Part shown: one piece after another, positions 24,071-31,668 of the stretch
Numbering within the stretch: position 1 is the first letter of the stretch
Layout of the letters: each line of letters begins with the position of its first letter
Virus record (IMG/VR): IMGVR_UViG_3300010392_000555
Location: 1 to 36,392 of that record
Source of the DNA: a virus
DNA: 36,392 nucleotides
Strand: one strand, 5' to 3'
Notes under the pieces: model-generated
Database searches by the model: none
Seen by the model: only the letters and a program-made list of their open reading frames with translations
Told to the model about the DNA's origin: nothing
Position numbers and translations under genes: made by a program

Positions 24071-25189
24071 ATGGATTGGAATGTACTAGGCGGCAAACTT
24101 CAATCAATGGGGGCGGGCTTCCAGGGTCGGCTTCCTGAATATTACGCACAACAAAATCAAGCCCAGATGCTTGAGTTAAAGCGCGATGAACAGCGCCGCA
24201 AACTTACCAAAGAACGCCTAGTGGCAATGTATCAGGATGCCCGCACCGCTGACCAATTCTTAGAAATGGGTGAGAATGAACGTGCTCTTGAGTTAATTGA
24301 CAACCGTATAGGGTTCATCAATCAATATAATGGCGACCCTACCGACACGCAGGAAATACGCGACCTTGTTGCCAGCGGTGATATTGAAGCCGCCCGTCGT
24401 GAGCTTAAACTGTTCACAATGGAAGCGGAGAACAACGAGCTTTTGAAGCCTTTGTTGACTGAGGCTGAAAAGTTGGCGCGTAAGAAGTTTGAACAGGACT
24501 ATGGCCCGGATGGGTTTAAGGCAGAGGAAGCCCGCCTCAAAGAACTAAAATCCGACCTTGAAGAGCGCGAATTTAAGATGGCGCAAGATCGGTTTGAGTG
24601 GGAAAGAGAGCAGGGCCGACAAGGCACCGTTCCTCCAGGCTACCGGCTTTCTGAGGATGGAAACACACTTGAAAGGCTGGGGGGTGGTCCTGTCGAGGAC
24701 GAAGCCAACGCGGCGCAGGAAGCGCTACAGCTTGCACAGGCTGACTATAACCGGAAATTTACCATTGTTGATTCCGCGATTGATCAGGCTATCAAAATTA
24801 TTGAAACCGATGGCAGATGGGCAGCGGGTGTGGGTTCTGTTCTTTCCGGCTTGCCTGAATCATCCGCTAGAACTCTTGCCGCAAAACTTGACACGGTAAA
24901 AGCAAACCTTGGCTTTGAGGAATTGCAGACCATGCGTGCCAACTCTCCAACTGGCGGCGCACTTGGCAACGTGTCTGAAAAGGAAATTGCATTCTTACAA
25001 GCCATTCAAGGCAATCTGGACCAAGGGCTAGACCCTGGCGAACTCTATAAGGTTCTTAAATCAATTAAAGACACAAGAACTGGCTTTAAGAATGAGCGTG
25101 CAGAGATTATGGGAATCACCACCAAACCAGCCGATGACGGGTCTGTGAGTGTGGGTGGATATACCATCAAAGAGGTCAAACGAAAATAA
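24071..25189 (+). CDS. Helical ejection-type protein
   Basis: This 372-aa protein has a long charged coiled coil (about 25-190: QMLELKRDEQRRKLTKERL through EEREFKMAQDRFEWEREQG), then a linker and a helical C-terminal part with KANLGFEELQTMRANSPTGG and GNVSEKEIAFLQAIQGNLDQ. This last segment is seen in many podophage internal proteins. It starts two bases after the previous gene and its stop overlaps the next start (TAATG). It probably sits in the capsid and is ejected with the DNA. Confidence 0.62.
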   Translation: MDWNVLGGKLQSMGAGFQGRLPEYYAQQNQAQMLELKRDEQRRKLTKERLVAMYQDARTADQFLEMGENERALELIDNRIGFINQYNGDPTDTQEIRDLVASGDIEAARRELKLFTMEAENNELLKPLLTEAEKLARKKFEQDYGPDGFKAEEARLKELKSDLEEREFKMAQDRFEWEREQGRQGTVPPGYRLSEDGNTLERLGGGPVEDEANAAQEALQLAQADYNRKFTIVDSAIDQAIKIIETDGRWAAGVGSVLSGLPESSARTLAAKLDTVKANLGFEELQTMRANSPTGGALGNVSEKEIAFLQAIQGNLDQGLDPGELYKVLKSIKDTRTGFKNERAEIMGITTKPADDGSVSVGGYTIKEVKRK

Positions 25190-27396
25190 TGCCTGTCTAT
25201 GAGATAACAGGAAAGGACGGCAAACTCTACGAGGTAGAGGGGGAAACCCCTGACGGTGCTTTGGCAGCTTTGCAAGAACACCTTGGCGATGACACTGCCG
25301 TTGCCGAAACGCGAAGCATGGGCGATGAAATCAAACGCCAACTTGGCCTGACAGCAAGAATGGTGGGTGAGGGATTAGCCGGGACTGCTGGTGTTCTTTA
25401 TGACCCCATTGCGTATGTTCAAAACAAAACGTTAGGAACAAACGTTCCACCACTAGGACAGCAAGTGTCAAACCTAATGACAGAGGCGGGCGTTCCCACC
25501 CCAGAGACAGGCGCGGAGCGCGTTGCGCAGGTAATGGGTCAGGCCATGACAGGTGGTGGCGCAATGGTTAAGGGGGGGCAGATCGCGGCAAACGTGGGCA
25601 ACACGCTTGCCCGCACAGTTGCCAAGCAGTCAGCCATGGCCCCAGGGTCACAGATTACAAGCGCCGGGGCATCAGGTGCCGGTCAACAATTAATAGCAGA
25701 GGCTGGGGGAGGTCCCGTTGCTCAGTTTGTGGCTGGGGCTGTAAGTGGCACCCTTCCCAATTCAATGGCAAATCAGGGGCGTAGAATTGCCCAGCATGAT
25801 TTCAGAGGCAGGCCCTACCCGGCAGAACGCATTGAGCCAACCCTGGAGCCGTTGCCATCTAAGGAATTGACCGGATTTGCAAAATCAGCGGCAGAGGGTA
25901 ACAGCCGCGCCCAGCGCATCTTGGCGGAGGAATCCCTACCGGATGCAGAAACCGTAGCCGCTGCAAAGCGCTTAGGGATTTATGAATATTTACAGCCGGA
26001 CCAAGTGACAACCAATCAGGCGTATAGGGAGTTTGCTCAAGCGGTCAAATCAGTTCCAGGGTCAAGCGCTCGCGCCAAGGAACTAGAGAATTTTGACCAA
26101 CTTTTTAAGCGTGCGAATGATCTAGTTGAGGAAATTGGCGGCACTAACGATATGAGCGCCCTAGACAAAGGGGTAAGAAATAGAATGTTTGGAATGCAGC
26201 GCGAGCTGGACACCCGTGCCGATGGCCTTTATGCGCGGGTGCGTGCAGAAGTGGACCCATCAACCACAGGACCGGCCTCAGAAACACTTGGTTATTTGCG
26301 AAGGCAAATTGATGAGTTGGGTGGCATCAAGAACCTCAGCGCAGAGGAACGGCGCATTTACAACCGTTTAATGCCAAAGAAAATAATCAACGATGATGGG
26401 ATAGAAGAAACCATCCTGCCAACCTATGCCAACATTGACCGTTTGCGGCATGAACTAACGTCAGCCCGATCAAAAAAACAGGGACCGTTCAAAGACATGG
26501 ATGGTTATTCAGCGGGGCAGTTGGAAAGTGCATTGAGAAAAGACCAAGTTGCCTTTTTAGAGGGCAACCCAAAGGCCCTCAATATGTTTGAGGATGCTCA
26601 AACAACGGTTCGCGTTCGTAAGGGTCTTGAGAATGATATAGAGGGATTGTTTGGTAAGGGCCTTGATGGCTCCATGCTGCAAGGATTGAGAACAGGAACA
26701 ACCAAACTGTCAGCGGGTGATGTCTCGCAGTTCCGGCGCATTGTTGGTCAAATCCCCGAGGACATGCGGAGCGAGGTGGTAGCATCCAGTTTGCAAGCGG
26801 CCTTTCGCAGAAATGCCAAAGACGGCAACATGAATTTCTCAACATACTCCAAATGGTATGAGGGTCTTCGCAACAATAAGGAAGCCTATAAAGCCTTTAT
26901 GGAACACTTGCCACCTGGCGCTGACAAGATGCTGAACGACCTCTACAGGGTGTCTAGTGGTGTTGCTAAAGCATCCCGCGAACGCATCACAACGGGCCGC
27001 ATTCAGGCTGTTATGGAAGACATCAAGGGCGCGGATACATTACTACGTCGCGTTTACGATGTAACAAAGCGCAGCGCTCCTGCTGTAATTCTTGAACCCG
27101 CAGCAACGTCAATAGGGCTTCCGGGTGCCGGTGTAACGGCTGTTGTGGCCTCTGCCCTGACAAAAGGGAAACCAGATGTTCTTAAAAAGGCGGATGATTT
27201 AATTGCATCCCCACAATTCGGTAAACTCATTGAGAGTGTCAACACGGATGGGGTAGACAGTGCATCAGCAGCCGTTTTACGTTCACCAGCGTTCAAGCGT
27301 TGGGCGAATGCTGCTGGGATAGAGAAACCCCAAGAATGGATGCAGGGCGTTATTCAAGCCGCTCGCATGTCTGCCCAAAACGAGGAAGACGAATAA
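25189..27396 (+). CDS. Large ejection protein, gp16-like position
   Basis: This 735-aa protein has an N-terminal small domain starting MPVYEITGKDGKLYEVEG and ending near 45 with GALAALQEHLGD, typical for large podovirus internal proteins. Next come a Gly/Ala-rich weakly hydrophobic region (about 60-200) with MTGGGAMVKGGQIAANVG, and then long helical parts to the C terminus. It is the largest of the four ejection-gene products, as gp16 is in P22. It may form part of the trans-envelope channel. No lytic transglycosylase motif is visible. It overlaps both neighbours by one base (TAATG). Confidence 0.65.
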   Translation: MPVYEITGKDGKLYEVEGETPDGALAALQEHLGDDTAVAETRSMGDEIKRQLGLTARMVGEGLAGTAGVLYDPIAYVQNKTLGTNVPPLGQQVSNLMTEAGVPTPETGAERVAQVMGQAMTGGGAMVKGGQIAANVGNTLARTVAKQSAMAPGSQITSAGASGAGQQLIAEAGGGPVAQFVAGAVSGTLPNSMANQGRRIAQHDFRGRPYPAERIEPTLEPLPSKELTGFAKSAAEGNSRAQRILAEESLPDAETVAAAKRLGIYEYLQPDQVTTNQAYREFAQAVKSVPGSSARAKELENFDQLFKRANDLVEEIGGTNDMSALDKGVRNRMFGMQRELDTRADGLYARVRAEVDPSTTGPASETLGYLRRQIDELGGIKNLSAEERRIYNRLMPKKIINDDGIEETILPTYANIDRLRHELTSARSKKQGPFKDMDGYSAGQLESALRKDQVAFLEGNPKALNMFEDAQTTVRVRKGLENDIEGLFGKGLDGSMLQGLRTGTTKLSAGDVSQFRRIVGQIPEDMRSEVVASSLQAAFRRNAKDGNMNFSTYSKWYEGLRNNKEAYKAFMEHLPPGADKMLNDLYRVSSGVAKASRERITTGRIQAVMEDIKGADTLLRRVYDVTKRSAPAVILEPAATSIGLPGAGVTAVVASALTKGKPDVLKKADDLIASPQFGKLIESVNTDGVDSASAAVLRSPAFKRWANAAGIEKPQEWMQGVIQAARMSAQNEEDE

Positions 27397-28256
27397 TGGC
27401 TAGATACACAAACCCGCGCCCGCAGTACCTTGACGGGTCAGGCGACCCGGTAGCGTCCGGCACGCTGACATTCTACGACCCCGGCACCACTACGCCGAAA
27501 ACCACTTACTCAGACGTTAATCTGACCACGGCTAACACCAACCCGCTGGTTTTGGACGCGGATGGTAGAACACCTAACACGTTCTTTGACGGCTCTGCAC
27601 GCGTTATCCTGAAGGATTCAGCCGGAACCACCATATGGGATATTGACCCGGTTGGCGGTGCCAACATCACAGGCCCACTTTCTGAGTGGTCACCTGATGT
27701 GACCTACTCTATTGATGATATTGTGGTGACATCCACGGGCGTTCTATATCGGTCATTGATTGACGCTAACGTTGACAACAACCCAACATCAATCGCAACA
27801 GCTTGGGAAAAACTAGAGTTTCTCCAGGTCTGGAATACCAACGTGACCTATGCGCTGGGTGATACGGTCAAGGCATCTAATAATCTTTTTTATCGCTCGC
27901 TTGCTAACGGAAACCAGGGGAATGACCCAACCTCTGATGCAGTGAATTGGGGTGTGCCGGTTGATGTTCTTTTGCTGGGCCTTGCGGATGGTGGAGACAA
28001 GACTAGCAGTTTTACGGCTGCGGTTGCCACGCGCTACACGGTGTCTGGAGCGGTTACGATGACAACGCCGGGGACAAGTTCCACAAGCCCGTCAAAAGGT
28101 GATATATTTGCCTTTGGGAAGTATGGAACGGCCCAACTAACCGTTGATCTTGACGGCCTTAATTTTGAGGGTAGCTCTGCCACCCTAACGACAACTACGC
28201 CGGGTTTTAATATCTGGCAATACACCGATGCCACAACAGGATGGGTGCAGTTATGA
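27396..28256 (+). CDS. Tail spike/fibre-like protein with two carbohydrate-binding-like repeats
   Basis: This 286-aa protein starts like tailspike head-binding or fibre-base domains: YTNPRPQYLDGSGDPVASGT, FYDPGTTTPKTTYSD and an NPLVLDADGRTPNTFF strand. Residues about 95-140 and 145-190 are two similar 45-residue modules (EWSPDVTYSIDDIVVTS / VWNTNVTYALGDTVKAS, each followed by YRSL, N-x-x-N-x-PTS and W). They resemble carbohydrate-binding modules of the CBM5/12 type. The rest is a beta-rich C-terminal domain. A receptor-binding role is likely. It starts with a TAATG overlap; an upstream in-frame start at 27300 lies inside the ejection gene and is rejected. Confidence 0.7.
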   Translation: MARYTNPRPQYLDGSGDPVASGTLTFYDPGTTTPKTTYSDVNLTTANTNPLVLDADGRTPNTFFDGSARVILKDSAGTTIWDIDPVGGANITGPLSEWSPDVTYSIDDIVVTSTGVLYRSLIDANVDNNPTSIATAWEKLEFLQVWNTNVTYALGDTVKASNNLFYRSLANGNQGNDPTSDAVNWGVPVDVLLLGLADGGDKTSSFTAAVATRYTVSGAVTMTTPGTSSTSPSKGDIFAFGKYGTAQLTVDLDGLNFEGSSATLTTTTPGFNIWQYTDATTGWVQL

Positions 28257-28525
28257 GTTCTTTCTCAGGCATTAAATCAATTCAGCGCGGTACGATTACT
28301 ATTGCTGGGTCTTCGGCCACAGGCACAGCAACCATAACCGCAGTGGATACAAGCAAGACTGAATTGCGCTACCTTGGTCACTCAGACACATCAAGCACAG
28401 CCCCTGCTGGGCGGGATGTATGGTGCAGAATTGACCTCACCAACACAACCACTGTAACCGCGACAAGAGCAAACACCGGGGCCAGTCAAATAATCGTCAG
28501 TTTTGAAGTCACGGAGTATTACTAA
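28253..28525 (+). CDS. Small beta-rich tail-type protein (90 aa)
   Basis: This 90-aa protein, rich in Thr/Ser/Ala/Ile, is arranged as repeated beta strands (IQRGTITIAGSSATGTATIT, TSKTELRYLG, NTTTVTATRA). Such sequences are common in small phage tail or fibre-associated proteins. Start 28253 overlaps the spike-like gene stop (ATGA) and the stop overlaps the next start (TAATG). It most likely belongs to the tail-fibre unit. Confidence 0.6.
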   Translation: MSSFSGIKSIQRGTITIAGSSATGTATITAVDTSKTELRYLGHSDTSSTAPAGRDVWCRIDLTNTTTVTATRANTGASQIIVSFEVTEYY

Positions 28526-28692
28526 TGGCCTACTTTGTTCAGATACGCGACTCAGACGGCCTTGTGGAAGCGATTGTTGAAAGTGCCACCACACCCCCGG
28601 ATAAGACCGGCTACACACAGCAGGAACACGAAACCAGACCGGCTGTAGACGGCTACACATGGAACGGCTCTCAATTTAACCCCCCCGCCTGA
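28525..28692 (+). CDS. Small tail-fibre-unit protein (55 aa)
   Basis: ATG 28525 to TGA 28690-28692 gives a 55-aa protein: MAYFVQIRDSDGLVEAIVE, a Pro-rich middle and a Tyr/Trp end (DGYTWNGSQFNPPA). Short proteins with a Y-x-W-x-G end often follow phage fibre genes. It has the same TAATG overlap as its neighbours. It is the last gene of the structural block before the first non-coding gap of that region. Confidence 0.6.
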   Translation: MAYFVQIRDSDGLVEAIVESATTPPDKTGYTQQEHETRPAVDGYTWNGSQFNPPA

Positions 28693-28726
28693 ATAGAGTC
28701 CCGCACAAATGGCCCCATCTAGTCTA

Positions 28727-28742
28727 CTGTCATTTATGACAG
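28727..28742. promoter_or_regulatory. Palindrome, possible operator
   Basis: CTGTCAT-TT-ATGACAG is a perfect 7-bp inverted repeat with a 2-base centre, in the 84-base gap between the structural genes and the gene at 28777. It could be a dimeric repressor site. TTGCAC follows at 28748-28753 as a weak -35, but a good -10 is not seen. Too short for a terminator and lacking a T run. Confidence 0.35.
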
Positions 28743-28776
28743 GTACATTGCACCCCTAAAAGTGGTAAAGTAAGGC

Positions 28777-28968
28777 ATGAAAGTCTCTGAATTGATTGCC
28801 GAACTGGAAAAAGCGCCACGGGATATGGGTGTGATGATTGACTGTGCAGGTCGTTTGACTGAGATCAATCGGGTTGGGGTTGAGTTAGGCCCAAGCCGTG
28901 GCCAGGACCAGACTTCGGCAATTCTTGTGTTGCGTGGAATGCTGGGGAGTGGACAAAATGGATATTGA
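28777..28968 (+). CDS. Small hypothetical protein (63 aa)
   Basis: This short protein (MKVSELIAELEKAPRDMGV start) alternates strands and helices. Its beginning resembles small phage proteins with an alpha-helix, then VMIDCAGRLTEINRVGVEL. A TAAGG ribosome site lies just before it, and the 3' end overlaps the next gene by 11 bases. Its function is unknown. It opens the second cluster (lysis and accessory) after the intergenic gap. Confidence 0.6.
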   Translation: MKVSELIAELEKAPRDMGVMIDCAGRLTEINRVGVELGPSRGQDQTSAILVLRGMLGSGQNGY

Positions 28969-29269
28969 GCAAGGTTTAACGATAACCCAATGGGTTGAAA
29001 GTGTTTTCGGCCCCGCTGGGTTGATTCTGGTTATGGTCTGCTTATCTCAGGGGGCTGCAATCTATTTTGGGTTCCGTTTTATGAGTAACAAGCATGAAGC
29101 GGAACGGGTCCGATGGGCTGAGAGAGACGAGCTAAAGCGCGAAGATATGAAAGAATGTTTTAGCCAAGTTGCCGCCTTAGCGGAGGGCAGCGCCCAATCA
29201 CGCGAGAAAACCGCTCTTGCTATGCAGGAATTATCACTTAAACTAGATTTTCTCAAACCTAAGAACTGA
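28958..29269 (+). CDS. One-TM protein, candidate holin
   Basis: This 103-aa protein has an N-terminal transmembrane helix (about 20-42, AGLILVMVCLSQGAAIYFGF) followed by a charged, helical cytoplasmic or periplasmic tail (KHEAERVRWAERDELKRED). The short size, one TM and place ahead of the M15 endolysin fit a holin or a related lysis regulator. The start is ATG 28958, inside the previous gene. Other membrane proteins nearby (29542) are alternatives for the holin role. Confidence 0.5.
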   Translation: MDIEQGLTITQWVESVFGPAGLILVMVCLSQGAAIYFGFRFMSNKHEAERVRWAERDELKREDMKECFSQVAALAEGSAQSREKTALAMQELSLKLDFLKPKN

Positions 29270-29275
29270 GGTTAT

Positions 29276-29545
29276 ATGCCACAGGTTCATAAATACTCGC
29301 TTGTTTCTGGGTTTAATGAACGCCGCTCGGAAGACCGCGTAGAAAGTGACCAAGAGGACGCGGAGGTGTTGCGTGCAAAGCACAAGGCCCGGCAGGCTAT
29401 GGCAAAAGACCGAGAAAGTTGCGCGAAGCAGGAAATTGAAGTGGAGCGTTTTGCAAAAAGCGTGAAGTCTAGTTCCTCTGAATCCTTCAAAACCGAAATC
29501 GCAAAACATGCGACCCATATTGAGTGGTTACTAGGTTCAAGGTGA
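29276..29545 (+). CDS. Charged helical hypothetical protein (89 aa)
   Basis: This 89-aa protein has about half its residues charged (RRSEDRVESDQEDAEVLRAK, KHKARQAMAKDRESCAKQE) and is likely a coiled coil. The start at 29276 has a GAGG ribosome site. The 3' end overlaps the next gene (29542, GTGA). No function is evident; its position in the lysis region suggests an accessory role. Confidence 0.6.
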   Translation: MPQVHKYSLVSGFNERRSEDRVESDQEDAEVLRAKHKARQAMAKDRESCAKQEIEVERFAKSVKSSSSESFKTEIAKHATHIEWLLGSR

Positions 29546-29916
29546 GTATTTATCTTCATATATTTATGCAGGCTGGCGCGGCGATTGCGACGGGTTATGC
29601 CACCATTGCCTATTTGAGTGAGACTTGGATGCTCTATAAGAGCGAGCATGAGATACCAGAATTAACAACTCGGTTTTTTGTGGCTGGGTTCTTTTGCCTA
29701 GGCCAAGCTATTGCAACCAGTTCATTCACCTATCAGACTTTATTAGTCTTTGATGGTGTGGAGATGCAGTCCATTGTAGACCCACTTTATACGCTGTCAC
29801 GCTCTGTTTTGATTGGTGCAGCGTTCTTTTATCTTTTCCGGTCCATTCTTTTTCATGCTGTTTTCTGGATCGGCAGTGCATCAAGCATGTTGTTTGTATT
29901 GAATAGAATAGGTTAA
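29542..29916 (+). CDS. Three-TM membrane protein, holin/antiholin candidate
   Basis: This 124-aa protein starts at GTG 29542, overlapping the previous stop (GTGA). Three hydrophobic segments are visible: about 8-27 (AGAAIATGYATIAYL), 50-72 (FFVAGFFCLGQAIATSSF) and 93-120 (SVLIGAAFFYLFRSILFHAV). Three TM segments and location directly before the M15 endolysin make a class I-type holin plausible. The linkers carry charged residues, and the protein is longer than most holins. There is no family I recognise by sequence. Confidence 0.55.
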   Translation: MSIYLHIFMQAGAAIATGYATIAYLSETWMLYKSEHEIPELTTRFFVAGFFCLGQAIATSSFTYQTLLVFDGVEMQSIVDPLYTLSRSVLIGAAFFYLFRSILFHAVFWIGSASSMLFVLNRIG

Positions 29917-29919
29917 AGC

Positions 29920-30333
29920 ATGATTGGACCTACCGATGTTGAAACCGCCCAGAAATCGTGGCGCTGGCCAAGTTTTACGCCCAAGGAAATGGCGTGCAAA
30001 CATTGCAACACCGTCAAAGTTGATGAGACTTTTATGGATGAGTTGCAAAACCTGCGTGACCAATTCGGCGCAGGTCTTATCGTTACTTCTGGTTATCGTT
30101 GCCCTGACCATAACGCTTCTGTTAGCAGCACAGGCCGCAACGGACCTCATACGACAGGCAGGGCGGTTGACCTTGGGGTAATGGGTGGTGTGGCGATGGA
30201 TGTTGTACGCATTGCCCTAGACCTTGATTTCACCGGCCTGGGTGTGAATCAGAAAGGGTCCGGCAGGTTTATCCACCTGGATACATTAGAAAACGCTGAT
30301 GGATGCCCTCGGCAGTGGATGTGGAGTTATTGA
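29920..30333 (+). CDS. Peptidase M15 endolysin (D-Ala-D-Ala-type)
   Basis: This 137-aa protein is a stand-alone M15_3-type peptidase. The zinc-site pattern is visible: His77 and Asp84 in GPHTTGRAVDLG, and His119 in RFIHLD. Upstream is the family-typical VTSGYRCPDHNASV. N-terminal Cys26 and Cys29 with His28 (ACKHCNT) are also typical of phage M15 endolysins. It lacks a signal peptide, so release depends on the holin. It cuts peptide cross-links in the host cell wall at lysis. It lies three bases after the candidate holin gene, and its stop overlaps the next start. Confidence 0.88.
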   Translation: MIGPTDVETAQKSWRWPSFTPKEMACKHCNTVKVDETFMDELQNLRDQFGAGLIVTSGYRCPDHNASVSSTGRNGPHTTGRAVDLGVMGGVAMDVVRIALDLDFTGLGVNQKGSGRFIHLDTLENADGCPRQWMWSY

Positions 30334-30650
30334 TGAAAAACGCTGTTAGAATAGGGCGGGTGAGGTTCAAAAACGGTGCGGATGTTTCCATTCTTAGACG
30401 GCCTGAAGTGGACGAATTGCAACAAGACCTGATGCGTGATGCTGGGATAATTTCCGGCTATTACAAACCAGGGGATATAGATGGGTTTTTTATTGTCGCA
30501 TGGGATAGGGACGGAGGCTATTCGATTGCCAAACGTATTTCTGGTAATGGCTTGGGGGGCACTCTAGCGGCCACCTTTGTGTCTAATGTTTTACAGCGAG
30601 AGATTACAGAAACCGGAGTCCTTGAACAAATCTCGTATGGAGATTTTTGA
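30333..30650 (+). CDS. Small hypothetical protein (105 aa)
   Basis: This soluble alpha/beta protein is one I do not recognise. It contains ISGYYKPGDIDGFFIVAWDR and the Gly-rich RISGNGLGGTLAA. ATG 30333 overlaps the endolysin stop (TGATG), so it is coupled to lysis-gene translation. It is followed at once by a spanin-like stub and then the 87-aa gene, so it lies where accessory genes were added between endolysin and spanin. Confidence 0.6.
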   Translation: MKNAVRIGRVRFKNGADVSILRRPEVDELQQDLMRDAGIISGYYKPGDIDGFFIVAWDRDGGYSIAKRISGNGLGGTLAATFVSNVLQREITETGVLEQISYGDF

Positions 30651-30715
30651 ATGCCATGCTTACAGCCCTAAAAGCCGCTCCATTCATCGTTATAGCCCTC
30701 ATGGGGGCTTATTGA
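30651..30715 (+). pseudogene. Stub resembling the start of the inner spanin gene
   Basis: From ATG 30656 the frame reads MLTALKAAPFIVIALMGAY and stops at 30713-30715. Aligned to residues 3-21 of the spanin at 30956 (LLAALKFAPWVLLALASGY), about ten of nineteen residues are identical and most others are similar. An alternative ATG at 30651 matches the spanin start codon but is one base out of frame. It appears to be a decayed copy of the spanin start, left upstream of the inserted 87-aa gene. Its stop overlaps that gene's ATG. Confidence 0.5.
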
Positions 30716-30978
30716 TGTTTAGGTATCCAACAGATTTTGTAAGAGGTGATGGGATATGCTTCGGGCCGAATATCTATTACCCCTACTCACCTCCTGGAGA
30801 TGAGTTGCCAAACGCAATTCTACATACCAACCCGGCAGAAGAAATTCCCCTAGGAGAAACCCAGACCTTTTATGACATTTTAAGCGACCATATTATGGAA
30901 ATCCGCAGAGACAGATACAGGCGGTTGCACCTTAATATTAAGCCAAGGACGGATTATGCCCCTTCTTGCAGCCCTTAA
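30715..30978 (+). CDS. Accessory protein between endolysin and spanin (87 aa)
   Basis: This 87-aa protein (ATG 30715, TGATG overlap with the stub) has FGPNIYYPYSPPGDELPN, a charged helical end (YDILSDHIMEIRRDRYRR) and no known family. The 3' end overlaps the spanin gene by 23 bases. Because it sits between a spanin-like stub and the intact spanin gene, it looks like a cargo gene inserted at the spanin start. An upstream in-frame ATG at 30637 is possible but would read across the stub. Confidence 0.55.
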   Translation: MFRYPTDFVRGDGICFGPNIYYPYSPPGDELPNAILHTNPAEEIPLGETQTFYDILSDHIMEIRRDRYRRLHLNIKPRTDYAPSCSP

Positions 30979-31429
30979 ATTCGCTCCCTGGGTACTCTTA
31001 GCCCTGGCAAGCGGCTATATCGCCATCCTGCGGGCCAATATTGAGGCGTCAGAGGCCAGGGAGGCTATTCATATAGCCAACACCCAGAGACTAGAGACGG
31101 CTGTCAGTGAGCAAAATCAGCGCATCGAAAGCTATGTTGTAAAAACAGCACAGGACCAGATCAAGATACGGTTTGAGCATGACCGGGCAAACAAGGCAGA
31201 AAGACAGAGAGATGAGGAAATTGCGGCGATTAACAGTTGGAGAGACAGTCTTTCTAAAGAGATTGGGGAGCGTCCTAAAGTCGTTGCGCGTGCTGCCGGT
31301 CTTGGTTCTAGGCGGATGTTCCGTGCTATCGAAGCCGCCACCACCCCCGGTAGAGGTCAAGACGGTAGAGATTCCGGCTCCGAGGTATCATCCTCCACGT
31401 CCAGCCCCGATAACCAGCCCGCAGATTGA
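30956..31429 (+). CDS. Inner-membrane spanin (Rz-like)
   Basis: This 157-aa protein has an N-terminal membrane anchor (about 3-24: LLAALKFAPWVLLALASGYI) followed by a long charged coiled coil (RANIEASEAREAIHI through RQRDEEIAA). That is the usual layout of an i-spanin. Its C-terminal third is basic, then Gly/Ser-rich. The overlapping lipoprotein gene in another frame (31212-31616) is the classic Rz1-in-Rz arrangement and supports the call. It bridges inner and outer membrane and disrupts the outer membrane in the last step of lysis. Confidence 0.75.
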   Translation: MPLLAALKFAPWVLLALASGYIAILRANIEASEAREAIHIANTQRLETAVSEQNQRIESYVVKTAQDQIKIRFEHDRANKAERQRDEEIAAINSWRDSLSKEIGERPKVVARAAGLGSRRMFRAIEAATTPGRGQDGRDSGSEVSSSTSSPDNQPAD

Positions 31430-31616
31430 TAGCCGCACGTTCTTTACGGCCCTGACACCTGACACGGCCAGAGAGAAGTTGGACAGCGGAGAACCCTTTT
31501 CCTATTTCTGCATGAGCGAGAATAGTTATCTCACGCTAGGGTCATTTATGCAGGATGTGCTAAGATACGTTAAACAGACCAATTCAATTCTGGACTACTA
31601 TGAGACAACCGATTGA
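31212..31616 (+). CDS. Outer-membrane lipoprotein spanin (Rz1-like), partly embedded in the inner spanin gene
   Basis: This protein has a lipobox, LPVLVLGGC, with the lipidated Cys encoded at 31317-31319, directly followed by a proline-rich stretch (SKPPPPPVEV, then PAPRYHPPRPAPI). Signal-peptidase II signals plus proline-rich tails are the hallmark of o-spanins. From ATG 31212 it is 134 aa, with 35 residues before the Cys; a TTG at 31263 would give a more usual 18-residue signal peptide. The first 218 bases overlap the inner spanin. The mature part is longer than Rz1 of lambda, with a C-terminal SRTFFTALTP to DYYETTD domain. Confidence 0.75.
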   Translation: MRKLRRLTVGETVFLKRLGSVLKSLRVLPVLVLGGCSVLSKPPPPPVEVKTVEIPAPRYHPPRPAPITSPQIDSRTFFTALTPDTAREKLDSGEPFSYFCMSENSYLTLGSFMQDVLRYVKQTNSILDYYETTD

Positions 31617-31668
31617 TATAGGAGACTTCACAGGTAGGACCAACTTCTCCCTGTCCTTATGGCGCTGA
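31600..31668 (+). pseudogene. Truncated gene start before the HNH insertion
   Basis: A 22-codon frame begins at ATG 31600, overlapping the o-spanin end (MRQPIDIGDFTGRTNF, stop 31666-31668). IDIGDF and its DNA (ATTGATATAGGAGACTTC) resemble the LDIGDF segment (ATTGGACATAGGAGATTTTC) of the gene resuming at 32177, on the other side of the HNH gene. It looks like the 5' part of that gene, left behind by the insertion. Confidence 0.45.
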
